Source of the DNA: Clostridiales bacterium
Lineage (GTDB): Bacteria; Bacillota; Clostridia; Lachnospirales; Lachnospiraceae
Direction of reading: 5' to 3'
DNA length: 46,015 nucleotides
Assembly (NCBI GenBank): GCA_029007785.1
Contig: JAQXIM010000025.1
Span: 1 to 46,015 of the forward strand
Made by a program: the position numbers and the translations under genes
Shown: positions 31,790-39,677 of the stretch, piece after piece
How positions within the stretch are numbered: the first letter of the stretch is position 1
Layout: each line of letters opens with the position of its first letter
The notes under the pieces: model-generated
Databases searched by the model: none
The model's input: the letters and a program-made list of their open reading frames with translations, nothing else
Told to the model about the DNA's origin: nothing

Positions 31790-31884
31790 CTTTTATTCCC
31801 TGATTTCACCTTATGCTCTATCCTATGCAGAATTTCTCCGGGAATGCCAGATGTTTGCAAGACACTAATTGACATTTCTCTCGT

Positions 31885-32385
31885 TTACATACTAAGAAGT
31901 GCCGGAATTCCATAGGAAATCACACACATAATTACGGTGGCCATCACCAGTCCCAGATATATGGCCGGCAGTGCTTTTTTAAACTTTACACCCAGCAATG
32001 CGGCAATCAGAGAGCCGGTCCAGGCTCCCGTACCCGGCAAAGGAATTCCTACAAAGAGAACCAGTCCCAGAAATTCATATTTTTGTATGGTCTCACTTTT
32101 TCCCATGGATTTCCTTTCCAGTTTTTCCACCATGGGACGGAATAACCGGGTTTTCTTTAGCCAGGTAAATATGGGTGTAATAAAAAGAAGGATAAAAGGC
32201 ACGGGTATCATGTTGCCTGCCAGACAGCATAAAATCCCCCGAAATAAATCCAGGCCAAGCAGAGAGGAACAAATGATACCCCCTCTCAATTCTACAATGG
32301 GAACCATGGACACCACAAAAACAATCAGTTCTTTTGGAAGTCCTGTCATAATATTGATAAACCAATGGATAATCGATGCAGCCAT
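31885..32385 (-). CDS. COG2426-type small membrane export protein
   Basis: A 166-residue integral membrane protein with about four helices. It matches the family named 'putative small multi-drug export protein': ELIVFVVSMVPIVELRGGI, GNMIPVPFILLFITPI and LFVGIPLPGTGAWTGSLIAA. The drug-export label is historical, and the substrate is unknown. AAGGAGG precedes the ATG. It lies 42 bases downstream of the YgiQ gene. Confidence 0.85.
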   Translation of the reverse strand: MAASIIHWFINIMTGLPKELIVFVVSMVPIVELRGGIICSSLLGLDLFRGILCCLAGNMIPVPFILLFITPIFTWLKKTRLFRPMVEKLERKSMGKSETIQKYEFLGLVLFVGIPLPGTGAWTGSLIAALLGVKFKKALPAIYLGLVMATVIMCVISYGIPALLSM

Positions 32386-32427
32386 ATTACCTCCTTATGC
32401 TCTATCTCTGATATCCTGCCGCCTAAT

Positions 32428-34473
32428 CTATGCTTTTCCGCCCTGTTTCTTTTTATGGATATTCCGGATCGTCTTTTTCTGTTTACGATCCCTGCCTGCT
32501 GTCCCATTCCTTTTCCCGGAAGCCGTCTGTCTGCTTCCGGTACTCTTTCCCGAAACAGACTCAGAGGAACCCACAGGCCTGTTGCCGTAAGACCTGCTTC
32601 CTGCAGAGGAAAACCTGCTGCCGGATGATTTGCCACCGGAATACTTCGGATCAGAAGACCTGGAATCAGCTCCGGAATAAGGTCTGGGTGGAATCAGACA
32701 ATGGCGGTCATATCCAATCAGATCTTCTCTTCCGGCTTTCAATAAAGCTTCCTTCACCAGATCATACAGTTCCGGATTTCTATACTGAATCAGAGCCCGC
32801 TGCATAGCTTTTTCATGGGGATTCTTTTCCACATATACCTTTTTCATTGTACGAGGATCCAGGCCCGTATAATACATACAAGTAGAAATGGTAGATGGAG
32901 TGGGATAAAAATCCTGTACCTGTTCCGGCATATATCCCATATCGCGAACCATTTCTGCCAAAGCCACCGCATCCGTCAGCGTGGAAGCCGGATGGGAAGA
33001 AATCAGATAAGGAACGAGATACTGCTTCATCCCCAGTTTCTCATTCATTTTCTGATAGCGATCCGCAAAATTCTGGTACACCCGGAAAGGCGGTTTGCCC
33101 ATGCTGGAAAGAACCCGGTCAGATACATGTTCCGGTGCCACTTTCAGCTGGCCGCTGACGTGATACTGACACAGTTCTTTCAGAAAAGTATCGGAAGGAT
33201 CTGCCATCACATAATCAAAACGAATTCCCGAACGGATAAATACTTTCTTGACTCCGGGAATCGCTCTGAGCTTCCGAAGAAGCTTCAGATAATCCTTATG
33301 ATCCACCCTCAGATTCCGGCAGGGCTCCGGGAAGAGACATTGTTTTCCGGGGCATACACCTGCTTTCAGCTGTTTGTCACAGCTGGGATGACGGAAATTA
33401 GCCGTAGGGCCTCCTACATCGTGAATATATCCTTTAAAATCCGGTTCATGAGTCATTTTTTCCGCTTCTTCCAGAATAGACTCATGACTTCTCGTCTGAA
33501 CAATTCTTCCCTGATGGAAAGTCAATGCACAGAAACTGCAGCCGCCGAAACATCCACGGCTGCTGACCAGACTGAACCGTACTTCCTGAATGGCAGGAAC
33601 ACCGCCGGCGGCCTCATAGGATGGATGATAAGTTCTGCAGTAAGGCAGAGCGTAAATCTCATCCATTTCTTCTTCCGTCAATGGCATGGCCGGTGGATTC
33701 TGTACTACAAATAAATGACGTCCATATGCCTCCGCTAATTTTTTACCGGAAAAAGGATCTGTATTTCTGTACTGTATACCAAAGCTTTCCGCATATTTTG
33801 CCGGATCGGCTTCCATTTCCGGATAAGAAGGCAGAAGCTGGGCATCTCCCAGATTCTCTGCCCTGGTTTCCCGGTAAACCGTACCGGGGATATAAGTCAG
33901 ATCATGGACGGAAATGCCGCTGTCCAAAGCTTCGGCAATCTCCAGAATTGACCGTTCCCCCATTCCATAGGAAAGAATATCAGCCTGAGAGTCCAGGAGA
34001 ATCGATTTTTTTAAACGATCTGCCCAGTAATCATAATGAGCCAGCCGTCGGAGACTGGCCTCAATTCCTCCGATAATGATGGGAATTTCCGGATATACTC
34101 TGCGAATCCAGTTACCATATACTACTACCGCCCGATCGGGACGTTTTCCCATCTCGCCTCCCGGTGTATAAGAGTCACGATTCCGATGTTTCTTCGCCAC
34201 CGAATAATGATTCACCATGGAATCCATATTCCCTGCAGAAACCAGAAATCCCAGTCTGGGTTCTCCAAATTCCCGGATGGCATCCTCCTGTTTCCAGTCC
34301 GGCTGAGCAAGAATTCCGATCCGAAAACCATGGGCTTCCAGCATTCTGGTTATAATGGCCTGCCCAAAAGACGGATGATCCACATATGCATCTCCGCAAA
34401 CATACACAAAATCCACCTGATCCCATCCTCTTGCCCGCATTTCCTGTCCGCTGATGGGTAAAAAATCTGCCAT
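32428..34473 (-). CDS. YgiQ family radical SAM protein
   Basis: A 681-residue radical SAM enzyme. The N-terminal domain has FVYVCGDAYVDHPSFGQAII and IIGGIEASLRRLAHYDYW; the cluster motif is Cys-x3-Cys-x2-Cys in RGCFGGCSFCAL; later APEHVSDRVL and DFYPTPSTISTCMYYTGLDP are typical. The reaction of YgiQ is not established. The last ~85 residues are a Ser/Gly/Arg/Lys tail absent from the core family. AGAAAGGG precedes the ATG. It is first in a run with COG2426, DUF4397-like, flavin reductase-like and uup genes. Confidence 0.92.
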   Translation of the reverse strand: MADFLPISGQEMRARGWDQVDFVYVCGDAYVDHPSFGQAIITRMLEAHGFRIGILAQPDWKQEDAIREFGEPRLGFLVSAGNMDSMVNHYSVAKKHRNRDSYTPGGEMGKRPDRAVVVYGNWIRRVYPEIPIIIGGIEASLRRLAHYDYWADRLKKSILLDSQADILSYGMGERSILEIAEALDSGISVHDLTYIPGTVYRETRAENLGDAQLLPSYPEMEADPAKYAESFGIQYRNTDPFSGKKLAEAYGRHLFVVQNPPAMPLTEEEMDEIYALPYCRTYHPSYEAAGGVPAIQEVRFSLVSSRGCFGGCSFCALTFHQGRIVQTRSHESILEEAEKMTHEPDFKGYIHDVGGPTANFRHPSCDKQLKAGVCPGKQCLFPEPCRNLRVDHKDYLKLLRKLRAIPGVKKVFIRSGIRFDYVMADPSDTFLKELCQYHVSGQLKVAPEHVSDRVLSSMGKPPFRVYQNFADRYQKMNEKLGMKQYLVPYLISSHPASTLTDAVALAEMVRDMGYMPEQVQDFYPTPSTISTCMYYTGLDPRTMKKVYVEKNPHEKAMQRALIQYRNPELYDLVKEALLKAGREDLIGYDRHCLIPPRPYSGADSRSSDPKYSGGKSSGSRFSSAGSRSYGNRPVGSSESVSGKSTGSRQTASGKRNGTAGRDRKQKKTIRNIHKKKQGGKA

Positions 34474-34689
34474 AATTATCCCTTTCTGCTAAGGCTAAAC
34501 CCAAAGAAAGCCCTCGGATACTGTCATCCGAAAGCTCTCCTTCTTTCTATCCTTTTTCTTTGATTCCTTCAGGCTATTGATACAGTAACACATCTTTCGT
34601 TATTATATCATAATAACTCCCCTGCACATAGCCTTTTTCAAATCCAAAATCTTACTATATTGAAAAATCTTTCTTAATAAAATGGTCAA

Positions 34690-35028
34690 TCACTTAACAA
34701 AATAGGAAATTGCTTTATTCAGATCATCCAGAGAATGGAGTTCCTCACCGGATTCCTGTTCATCTACTGCCTGTTCAATGCATGTTCTAATGTGACTCTG
34801 AAGAATATTTCGGCTGGCACCGCTGATGGCGGATCGCACGGCAGCCAGCTGAATCAAAATTTCTGTCGGATCCCTATCCTCTTCTATCATTCTCTTAATC
34901 GATTCCATATGACCAATTGCCCTGGACATCCGATTCAGAAGAGCTTTTTTCTCAGCTTCTGCCTGTTCCTTTTTGGGATGTCCCATGGAGGGTTCCCACA
35001 TTTCATTAATTTCGGAGTTTTTACCCAT
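34690..35028 (-). CDS. CsoR/RcnR family metal-sensing repressor
   Basis: A 112-residue all-helical repressor: LLNRMSRAIGHMESIKRMIE, then LIQLAAVRSAISGASRNILQ and SHIRTCIEQAV. The start MGKNSEINEMW has GGGAGGAG nine bases upstream. In Cu(I)-sensing CsoR the ligands are Cys, His, Cys; here the His and second Cys (SHIRTC) are present, but the first Cys position appears to be Thr (DPTEIL). It may therefore sense a different metal or ligand. No copA, copZ or efflux gene is adjacent. Confidence 0.88.
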   Translation of the reverse strand: MGKNSEINEMWEPSMGHPKKEQAEAEKKALLNRMSRAIGHMESIKRMIEEDRDPTEILIQLAAVRSAISGASRNILQSHIRTCIEQAVDEQESGEELHSLDDLNKAISYFVK

Positions 35029-35154
35029 TTTCTGTCTCCTCCCATGAATGCTTCTCATCGGTCATTTCGTATATTTAGATATTTTACTCCAGGCCCTGAC
35101 CTTTCGCAAGCCCCCGATGGGGATTCTCTCTATGGAGACTTTCCAATAAAGAGC

Positions 35155-35279
35155 AAAGAGTTCCGCTTGCGGAACTCTCGCGCTGCCGCGCGGCTGTTCC
35201 TGCAGCCAAACTTCCATTGGAGCGGCATGCGCATCATCCCGGATAGTTTTATGCAATAGGAGCGGAGTTTCCTATTGCC
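35155..35279. repeat. Dispersed multi-hairpin repeat, family 1, long copy B
   Basis: A 125-base match to 15123-15247, same orientation. Differences keep pairing: CTCCCGGAG becomes ATCCCGGAT, and GGCTGC/GCAGCC becomes GGCTGT/GCAGCC (G-U). It is immediately followed by the terminator of leftward folD. With the hairpin this occupies most of the gap between the CsoR gene and folD. Confidence 0.9.
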
Positions 35280-35316
35280 AAAAAAAATCCGCTTTTGCCA
35301 ATGAACAAAAGCGGAT
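35280..35316 (-). terminator. Terminator of folD
   Basis: ATCCGCTTTTG pairs with CAAAAGCGGAT; read leftward, eight Ts follow. Confidence 0.85.
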
Positions 35317-35348
35317 CTCTTCTGAATTTCATTCTATAATAATAATGA

Positions 35349-36203
35349 TTATTTCTCTGTCTGACGCATTGCAGCTTCTACAACATGACCAACCAGAACG
35401 GAAGTCGTAACCGTACCTACACCGCCGGGAACCGGGGTAATGCCGTCAACGATAGCTTCTGCATCTTCAAAATTGCAGTCACCGCAAAGTTTACCTTCTT
35501 CTGTTACGTTGATACCTACATCAATAACGGTCTGTCCGGGAGCAAAGTACTCTTTGTCAACTACAGCTGCTCTTCCTGCTGCAACAATCAGAATGTCAGC
35601 CTCACGGCAAACAGCAGGCATATCCACCGTCTTCGTATGGCAAACCGTAACGGTTGCATTCTTTTTCAGAAGCATCATGGCTGCAGGCTTTCCTACTACC
35701 AGACTTCTTCCTACAACAACAGCCTTCTTTCCTTTGCAGTCAATTCCGAAATGATCCAGAATTTCCATACATGCAGAAGGAGTGCAGGGAGGGAATCCCT
35801 TTTTCTGACCGGTAAATACACCCACCATGGAACCATCGGTGATACCGTCTACGTCTTTCTCAGGATCCAGAGCCTGACAAGCTTCCTCTTCGTTCAGATG
35901 CTTCGGCAGGGGACGGAACATCAGTACACCATGAACTCCGGTGTCTTTATTTACTTCATCAATAGTAGCAAGCAGAGTTGCCTGATCCACATCAGCAGGG
36001 AGAAGATACTGTTTTACTCCAACACCCAGTTTCTCGCAGCGTTTCATGGCGCCTCTTTCATAAGAAATATCATCGCCTCTCTCGCCAACACGGATAATTC
36101 CCAGGGTAGGATTTACTCCTTTTTCTTTCAGTGCTTCTACCTGTCCTATAATTCTCTCATTTAAAGCAGCAACAACCTCTGCGCCTTTCAAAATAGTAGC
36201 CAT
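35349..36203 (-). CDS. folD: FolD methylene-THF dehydrogenase, cyclohydrolase residues altered
   Basis: A 284-residue FolD, which interconverts methylene-, methenyl- and usually formyl-THF in the methyl branch of the Wood-Ljungdahl pathway. The NAD(P)-binding VVVGRSLVVGKPAAMMLL and the C-terminal ITPVPGGVGTVTTSVL are intact. In a gapless alignment to E. coli FolD from memory (Tyr50/Tyr48), catalytic Lys54 is Ala52 (YERGAMKRC) and Gln98 is Phe96 (GVLMFRPLP). Both residues are linked to cyclohydrolase chemistry. Lys and Cys at the next conserved positions match, so misalignment is unlikely. It may be dehydrogenase only, with neighbouring FchA doing the other step. AAAGGAG precedes the ATG. Confidence 0.92.
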   Translation of the reverse strand: MATILKGAEVVAALNERIIGQVEALKEKGVNPTLGIIRVGERGDDISYERGAMKRCEKLGVGVKQYLLPADVDQATLLATIDEVNKDTGVHGVLMFRPLPKHLNEEEACQALDPEKDVDGITDGSMVGVFTGQKKGFPPCTPSACMEILDHFGIDCKGKKAVVVGRSLVVGKPAAMMLLKKNATVTVCHTKTVDMPAVCREADILIVAAGRAAVVDKEYFAPGQTVIDVGINVTEEGKLCGDCNFEDAEAIVDGITPVPGGVGTVTTSVLVGHVVEAAMRQTEK

Positions 36204-36237
36204 AACAGTCTCCTTTATCTTTTCTCTTCTTTTGGAA

Positions 36238-36864
36238 TTAGAAGCGGCTTCTTACGTCAGCATAAATCCTATCCGCTTTGGCAGTATACTCTTCAATCAT
36301 CTTTTCTGCCTTAGCATTGATATCCTCTGCATAGGCACGATCCTTCATGGACTTTGTATTAATGAAAACATTCAGACTGGCACCCAACAGAGCAGCACGA
36401 CAGCAAGCCACACCAACACCGACGTCACTGATCGCAATGGCAGTTCCCTTGGCAGCAAACTCTTCCAGCAAATCAATGGCTTCACATACACGTTCCATAA
36501 TCTCTACCGGTACACTGCAGGCATCTTTCAATGCAGCTTCCATAATACGCTCTTTTTCTGCCTTCTCTTCTTCTGTGTTCTTGGGAAGACCGTATGCTTT
36601 TGACAGGGGTTCAAACATCTCAGCATCCTTGTCGATCAGAGTCAGCATTTCCTTCTGCAAAGCGTCTGCCTTTGCTTTCAGAGCAATGATATCATCCTGA
36701 ACGTCGGCATACTTTTTCTTACCTAATGTCAGGCTGCCTACCATATTACCCAGTGCCATACCGATGGCACCAACCAGAGAAGATGCGCCGCCGCCGCCCG
36801 GTACCGGAGCGTTGGAAGCTAAAACTTCAACAAACTCTTCACATGTTTTCTTATACATTTCCAT
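36238..36864 (-). CDS. fchA: Methenyl-THF cyclohydrolase / cyclodeaminase family (FchA)
   Basis: A 208-residue all-helical protein of the cyclodeaminase/cyclohydrolase family: VPGGGGASSLVGAIGMALGN near residue 21, and DVGVGVACCRAALLGASLNV near 145. FchA interconverts methenyl-THF and 10-formyl-THF in acetogens and purinolytic clostridia. GGGAG lies eight bases before the ATG. It is 34 bases upstream of folD, so they are cotranscribed and act on successive steps. Confidence 0.93.
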   Translation of the reverse strand: MEMYKKTCEEFVEVLASNAPVPGGGGASSLVGAIGMALGNMVGSLTLGKKKYADVQDDIIALKAKADALQKEMLTLIDKDAEMFEPLSKAYGLPKNTEEEKAEKERIMEAALKDACSVPVEIMERVCEAIDLLEEFAAKGTAIAISDVGVGVACCRAALLGASLNVFINTKSMKDRAYAEDINAKAEKMIEEYTAKADRIYADVRSRF

Positions 36865-37106
36865 CTTTGTTACTCCCTTCTTATCAGCCAGATTCCTTTG
36901 CGGATCAAGGTCTATTGCAGTACTCTCTATGTAAGCAGGAATATGACTGGACTCCGATACTATTCTATCATAGTTTTCATATTACGACAATATTGTTATA
37001 TATTTTATTATTTAATTAAAAGATGTTGTGGGCAAAAAGATTTAATCCCCTGATATAAAATATAAAAGGATTTCTCCGCGTTTCACGCTCCCGAAATCTG
37101 AAAAAC
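36865..37106. other. Intergenic region between folC and fchA
   Basis: No gene is seen. It holds a family 2 hairpin repeat at 37065-37099 and an AT-rich stretch at 36985-37020 that probably contains the fchA-folD promoter. Confidence 0.55.
37065..37099. repeat. Dispersed hairpin repeat, family 2
   Basis: AAAAGGATTTCTCCGCGTTT with CACGCTCCCGAAATC. The outer stem is GGATTTC/GAAATC(C) and the inner one GCGT-TTC-ACGC. It is nearly identical to 45485-45519. Confidence 0.8.
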
Positions 37107-37146
37107 AAAAAAGGGGAATACGCAATCGTATCTTTCCCCTTCTTTT
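37107..37146 (-). terminator. Terminator of folC
   Basis: AAGGGGAATACG pairs with CGTATCTTTCCCCTT around CAAT, with a T-run on either side. Confidence 0.75.
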
Positions 37147-37165
37147 CCTTACTATATATTTATAT

Positions 37166-38446
37166 TTATCTGAGAAGCTTTTTCATCTCTCTGGTAACGT
37201 CCCCTACCATGTATAGGGAACCAATGGAACAGACTACTCCGGTTCTTCCTGCTTTTTCCAGGGCAATCCGGCAGCCTTCTTCTACAGAAGATGCCGCAGT
37301 AACCCCGGGGGCTCCCATCTGATTCAGTTTTTCTGCCAGCACATCTGCTTTCATAGCCCGGGGATTGTCCGGTGTTACCGTGACAAATTCCTTTGCCATG
37401 GGCAGAACCGCATCCATAATGTGCTCTACATCTTTATCTGCCATTACTCCGATCAGGAAAATAAGCTTCGTGTCTTCAAAATAGTTTTTAAGGCTTTCTA
37501 CCGTAGCGTTGATACCATGAGGGTTATGGGAACCATCAATAATCACCGTCGGATTCCGATGAAGGATCTCGAACCGCCCGTTCCAGCGAGTCTTTGCCAG
37601 ACCATCCCGAATCGCTTCATCGCTGATATACCATTTCTCCTTGGAATTCAGTATCTGCATAGCCCGAATCACTACCGCGGCATTATACATCTGGTATAAA
37701 CCAGGCATAGAAATTCTCAGATTCTGAAAACCATTATAATCGAAAAACTGTCCTTCCAGATCAGAGAGAACGGGATTCAACCGTTCATACTCCGGATAAT
37801 ACAGGGATGCATGACGTTCCTCGCATACCCGAGCCAAAACAGCCTCAGCCTCCGGATCTCTTCCGTAAGCAACGACATCTCCGCCTTCTTTTATGATTCC
37901 AGCCTTTGCTTCTGTAATCTCGGAAATGGTTCCTCCCAGTTCTGCCGTATGATCCAGACCAATAGCCATAATGACTGCCAGTTCCGGCACAGGAATTACG
38001 TTTGTGGAGTCCAAAGCTCCTCCCAGTCCTACTTCCAGTACAACAATGTCACACTCGTGTCTTTTGAAATATACCATGGCCAGAGCCGTAATCAGCTCAA
38101 ACTCCGTGGGAGAATCCTCCATGGAATCTGCAAAAGGCTGAATCATCTCTGTCAGTTCAGCCAGTTCCTCATCCGCAATCATCTCTCCATTTACCTGCAT
38201 TCTTTCATTAAAGCGATAGATAAAAGGAGAGGTATACAATCCTACTTTATAACCGGCTTCCTGTAATACAGAAGCCATCATGGCGGAGGCAGAGCCTTTT
38301 CCATTTGTTCCTGCGATATGGATAAATTTCAAATCCTTCTGAGGATTTCCCAATTTTTCCATCAGTTCATAGGTTCTGTCCAATCCCAGTCTGCTTCCTC
38401 GCCATACTACACTATGTATATAAGTCAGTGCTTCTTCGTATGTCAT
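37166..38446 (-). CDS. folC: Folylpolyglutamate / dihydrofolate synthase
   Basis: A 426-residue Mur-ligase-type enzyme that adds glutamate to folates, retaining THF cofactors in the cell. The P-loop is HIAGTNGKGSASAMMAS (about residue 45), with VGLYTSPFIYRFNERMQVNG, VLEVGLGGALDSTNVI and the C-terminal-domain start IIDGSHNPHGI. The start MTYEEALTYIH has GGGAGG five bases upstream; a longer start at 38482 is possible. Its position inside the acetogenesis cluster fits a high demand for polyglutamylated THF. Confidence 0.93.
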   Translation of the reverse strand: MTYEEALTYIHSVVWRGSRLGLDRTYELMEKLGNPQKDLKFIHIAGTNGKGSASAMMASVLQEAGYKVGLYTSPFIYRFNERMQVNGEMIADEELAELTEMIQPFADSMEDSPTEFELITALAMVYFKRHECDIVVLEVGLGGALDSTNVIPVPELAVIMAIGLDHTAELGGTISEITEAKAGIIKEGGDVVAYGRDPEAEAVLARVCEERHASLYYPEYERLNPVLSDLEGQFFDYNGFQNLRISMPGLYQMYNAAVVIRAMQILNSKEKWYISDEAIRDGLAKTRWNGRFEILHRNPTVIIDGSHNPHGINATVESLKNYFEDTKLIFLIGVMADKDVEHIMDAVLPMAKEFVTVTPDNPRAMKADVLAEKLNQMGAPGVTAASSVEEGCRIALEKAGRTGVVCSIGSLYMVGDVTREMKKLLR

Positions 38447-38514
38447 AACTTCCTCCCGTAAACAACTGAATCTTACTTTCATACCTGACTTTTGATTTTT
38501 ATCTCGTATCCCTT

Positions 38515-38542
38515 AGTATACGTATTTTTTTGAGGAAAGCAA
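38515..38542 (-). promoter_or_regulatory. Promoter of folC
   Basis: Read leftward, TTGCTT (38542-38537), a 16-base spacer and TATACT (38520-38515). Confidence 0.5.
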
Positions 38543-38781
38543 GCGATTTTTCCCTTAAAATCAAGTTTTTTGACCGTTTCCTGTGCAAACAATCGTAAAA
38601 ACTTCACTTTACTTAATGTATTGTCATTTTGTTCGTTCTTTTGTCAATGATTTCTTCAGCCAACAATCGGGGCCTCCAGAGCTTTTCCCGATGACCCATT
38701 GAGAAGATTTTTCTTTATCCGTATCCAAAAACAGGAACCAAGTGGATGCTATGTGCTCATACAAGAGGAACACAGCAAAAG

Positions 38782-38846
38782 AGCACCCTTGACAGAAGAT
38801 CAAATGTCGAAAAACATGGATTCTGTCAAGGGTGTTCTTCTTTTTG
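38782..38846. terminator. Large terminator hairpin between DUF3786 and folC
   Basis: AGCACCCTTGACAGAA pairs with TTCTGTCAAGGGTGTT; CTTCTTTTT follows on the + strand and CTCTTTT on the other. It lies 3' of the leftward DUF3786 gene. The remaining gap (38543-38781) shows nothing I can name; a 77-codon frame over the hairpin is not called. Confidence 0.75.
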
Positions 38847-38911
38847 ATTCGGAAAGTCAGAAATCAAGCTTTCCCGACTGCCCTCTTCCAATTCCAGTCA
38901 TCATTTTTTCC

Positions 38912-39550
38912 CTAAACCGGAATATTTTTTAATGTAGTAATGGAAATATCTCCCATAACCACCAAATCCTCTGCATCGAAGGACTGAGGAATATTGTCCG
39001 AGAACAAAATCTGGGACGTGGGCTGGAATTCATCATCCGCCCCCCATAAGATAAACTGCATGAAGAATCCCGGCATAATCTCAAAGAGATATCCCTCATC
39101 TCCTGCTTTCACTTTTTCCGCTCCCAGTTTTTCCATGGCAGCAGCAAAGACGGGAAGCTTATATCCAAAGCCAAAGGCCAAACGACTGAGGCATCTGCCG
39201 GAAAACTGGACATGATAGATTTCTCCCCAGGGTGATTCCCGGAACGTAAGATATTTTCCGCCCGCCGGGAAATAAGTGCCCCTGATTAAATAGCGGGCTA
39301 CCAGCATTTTGGCGGCGGCCATATCGCGAAGAGCCGCAAAGCCTTCCTCTTCCGTCTGAACCTGAAAATCAGGGAAATGAACCTGATACGAAATCCCCAT
39401 CAGTTCCACAGTAAACTCCTGAGTTTCTTCATTATAAGGTACCCGGCACCGGGCAGCTGCTTCCAGAGGATCGATGGCAGCAAACTGTTCCATATAGTGC
39501 TCCATGGGTATTTCTTCTTTATTATTCTTAATCTCTCTCTTTGAAATCAT
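38912..39550 (-). CDS. DUF3786 family protein
   Basis: A 212-residue soluble protein of the DUF3786 family, which is often found near corrinoid/acetyl-CoA pathway genes; its role is unknown. A family-like core is RYLIRGTYFPAGGKYLTFRE, then VFAAAMEKLGAEKV and ISITTLKN at the end. The ATG at 39550 has GAGGAG six bases upstream, whereas the internal MEHYMEQF lacks a good site. It lies 127 bases downstream of acsV in the same direction, so a role with the corrinoid activator or CFeSP is a fair guess. Confidence 0.8.
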   Translation of the reverse strand: MISKREIKNNKEEIPMEHYMEQFAAIDPLEAAARCRVPYNEETQEFTVELMGISYQVHFPDFQVQTEEEGFAALRDMAAAKMLVARYLIRGTYFPAGGKYLTFRESPWGEIYHVQFSGRCLSRLAFGFGYKLPVFAAAMEKLGAEKVKAGDEGYLFEIMPGFFMQFILWGADDEFQPTSQILFSDNIPQSFDAEDLVVMGDISITTLKNIPV

Positions 39551-39677
39551 TTTCTACTCCTCTAACCAAATCCAATCTTCGTTCCGTTTTCCGAGATAAT
39601 CCAGATACTGTTTCCTGAGGTTTTCCAATATCATCTATCCGGTTTATCTGAAACGGCACCCGATATTTCCGATCATA

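Noticed and set aside
38447-38660. THF riboswitch before folC
   Set aside because: The leader is short and AT-rich and lacks the conserved paired cores of either THF riboswitch class.
38699-38932. 77-codon rightward gene
   Set aside because: It runs straight over a large terminator hairpin, has no start signal and has no similarity to a known family.
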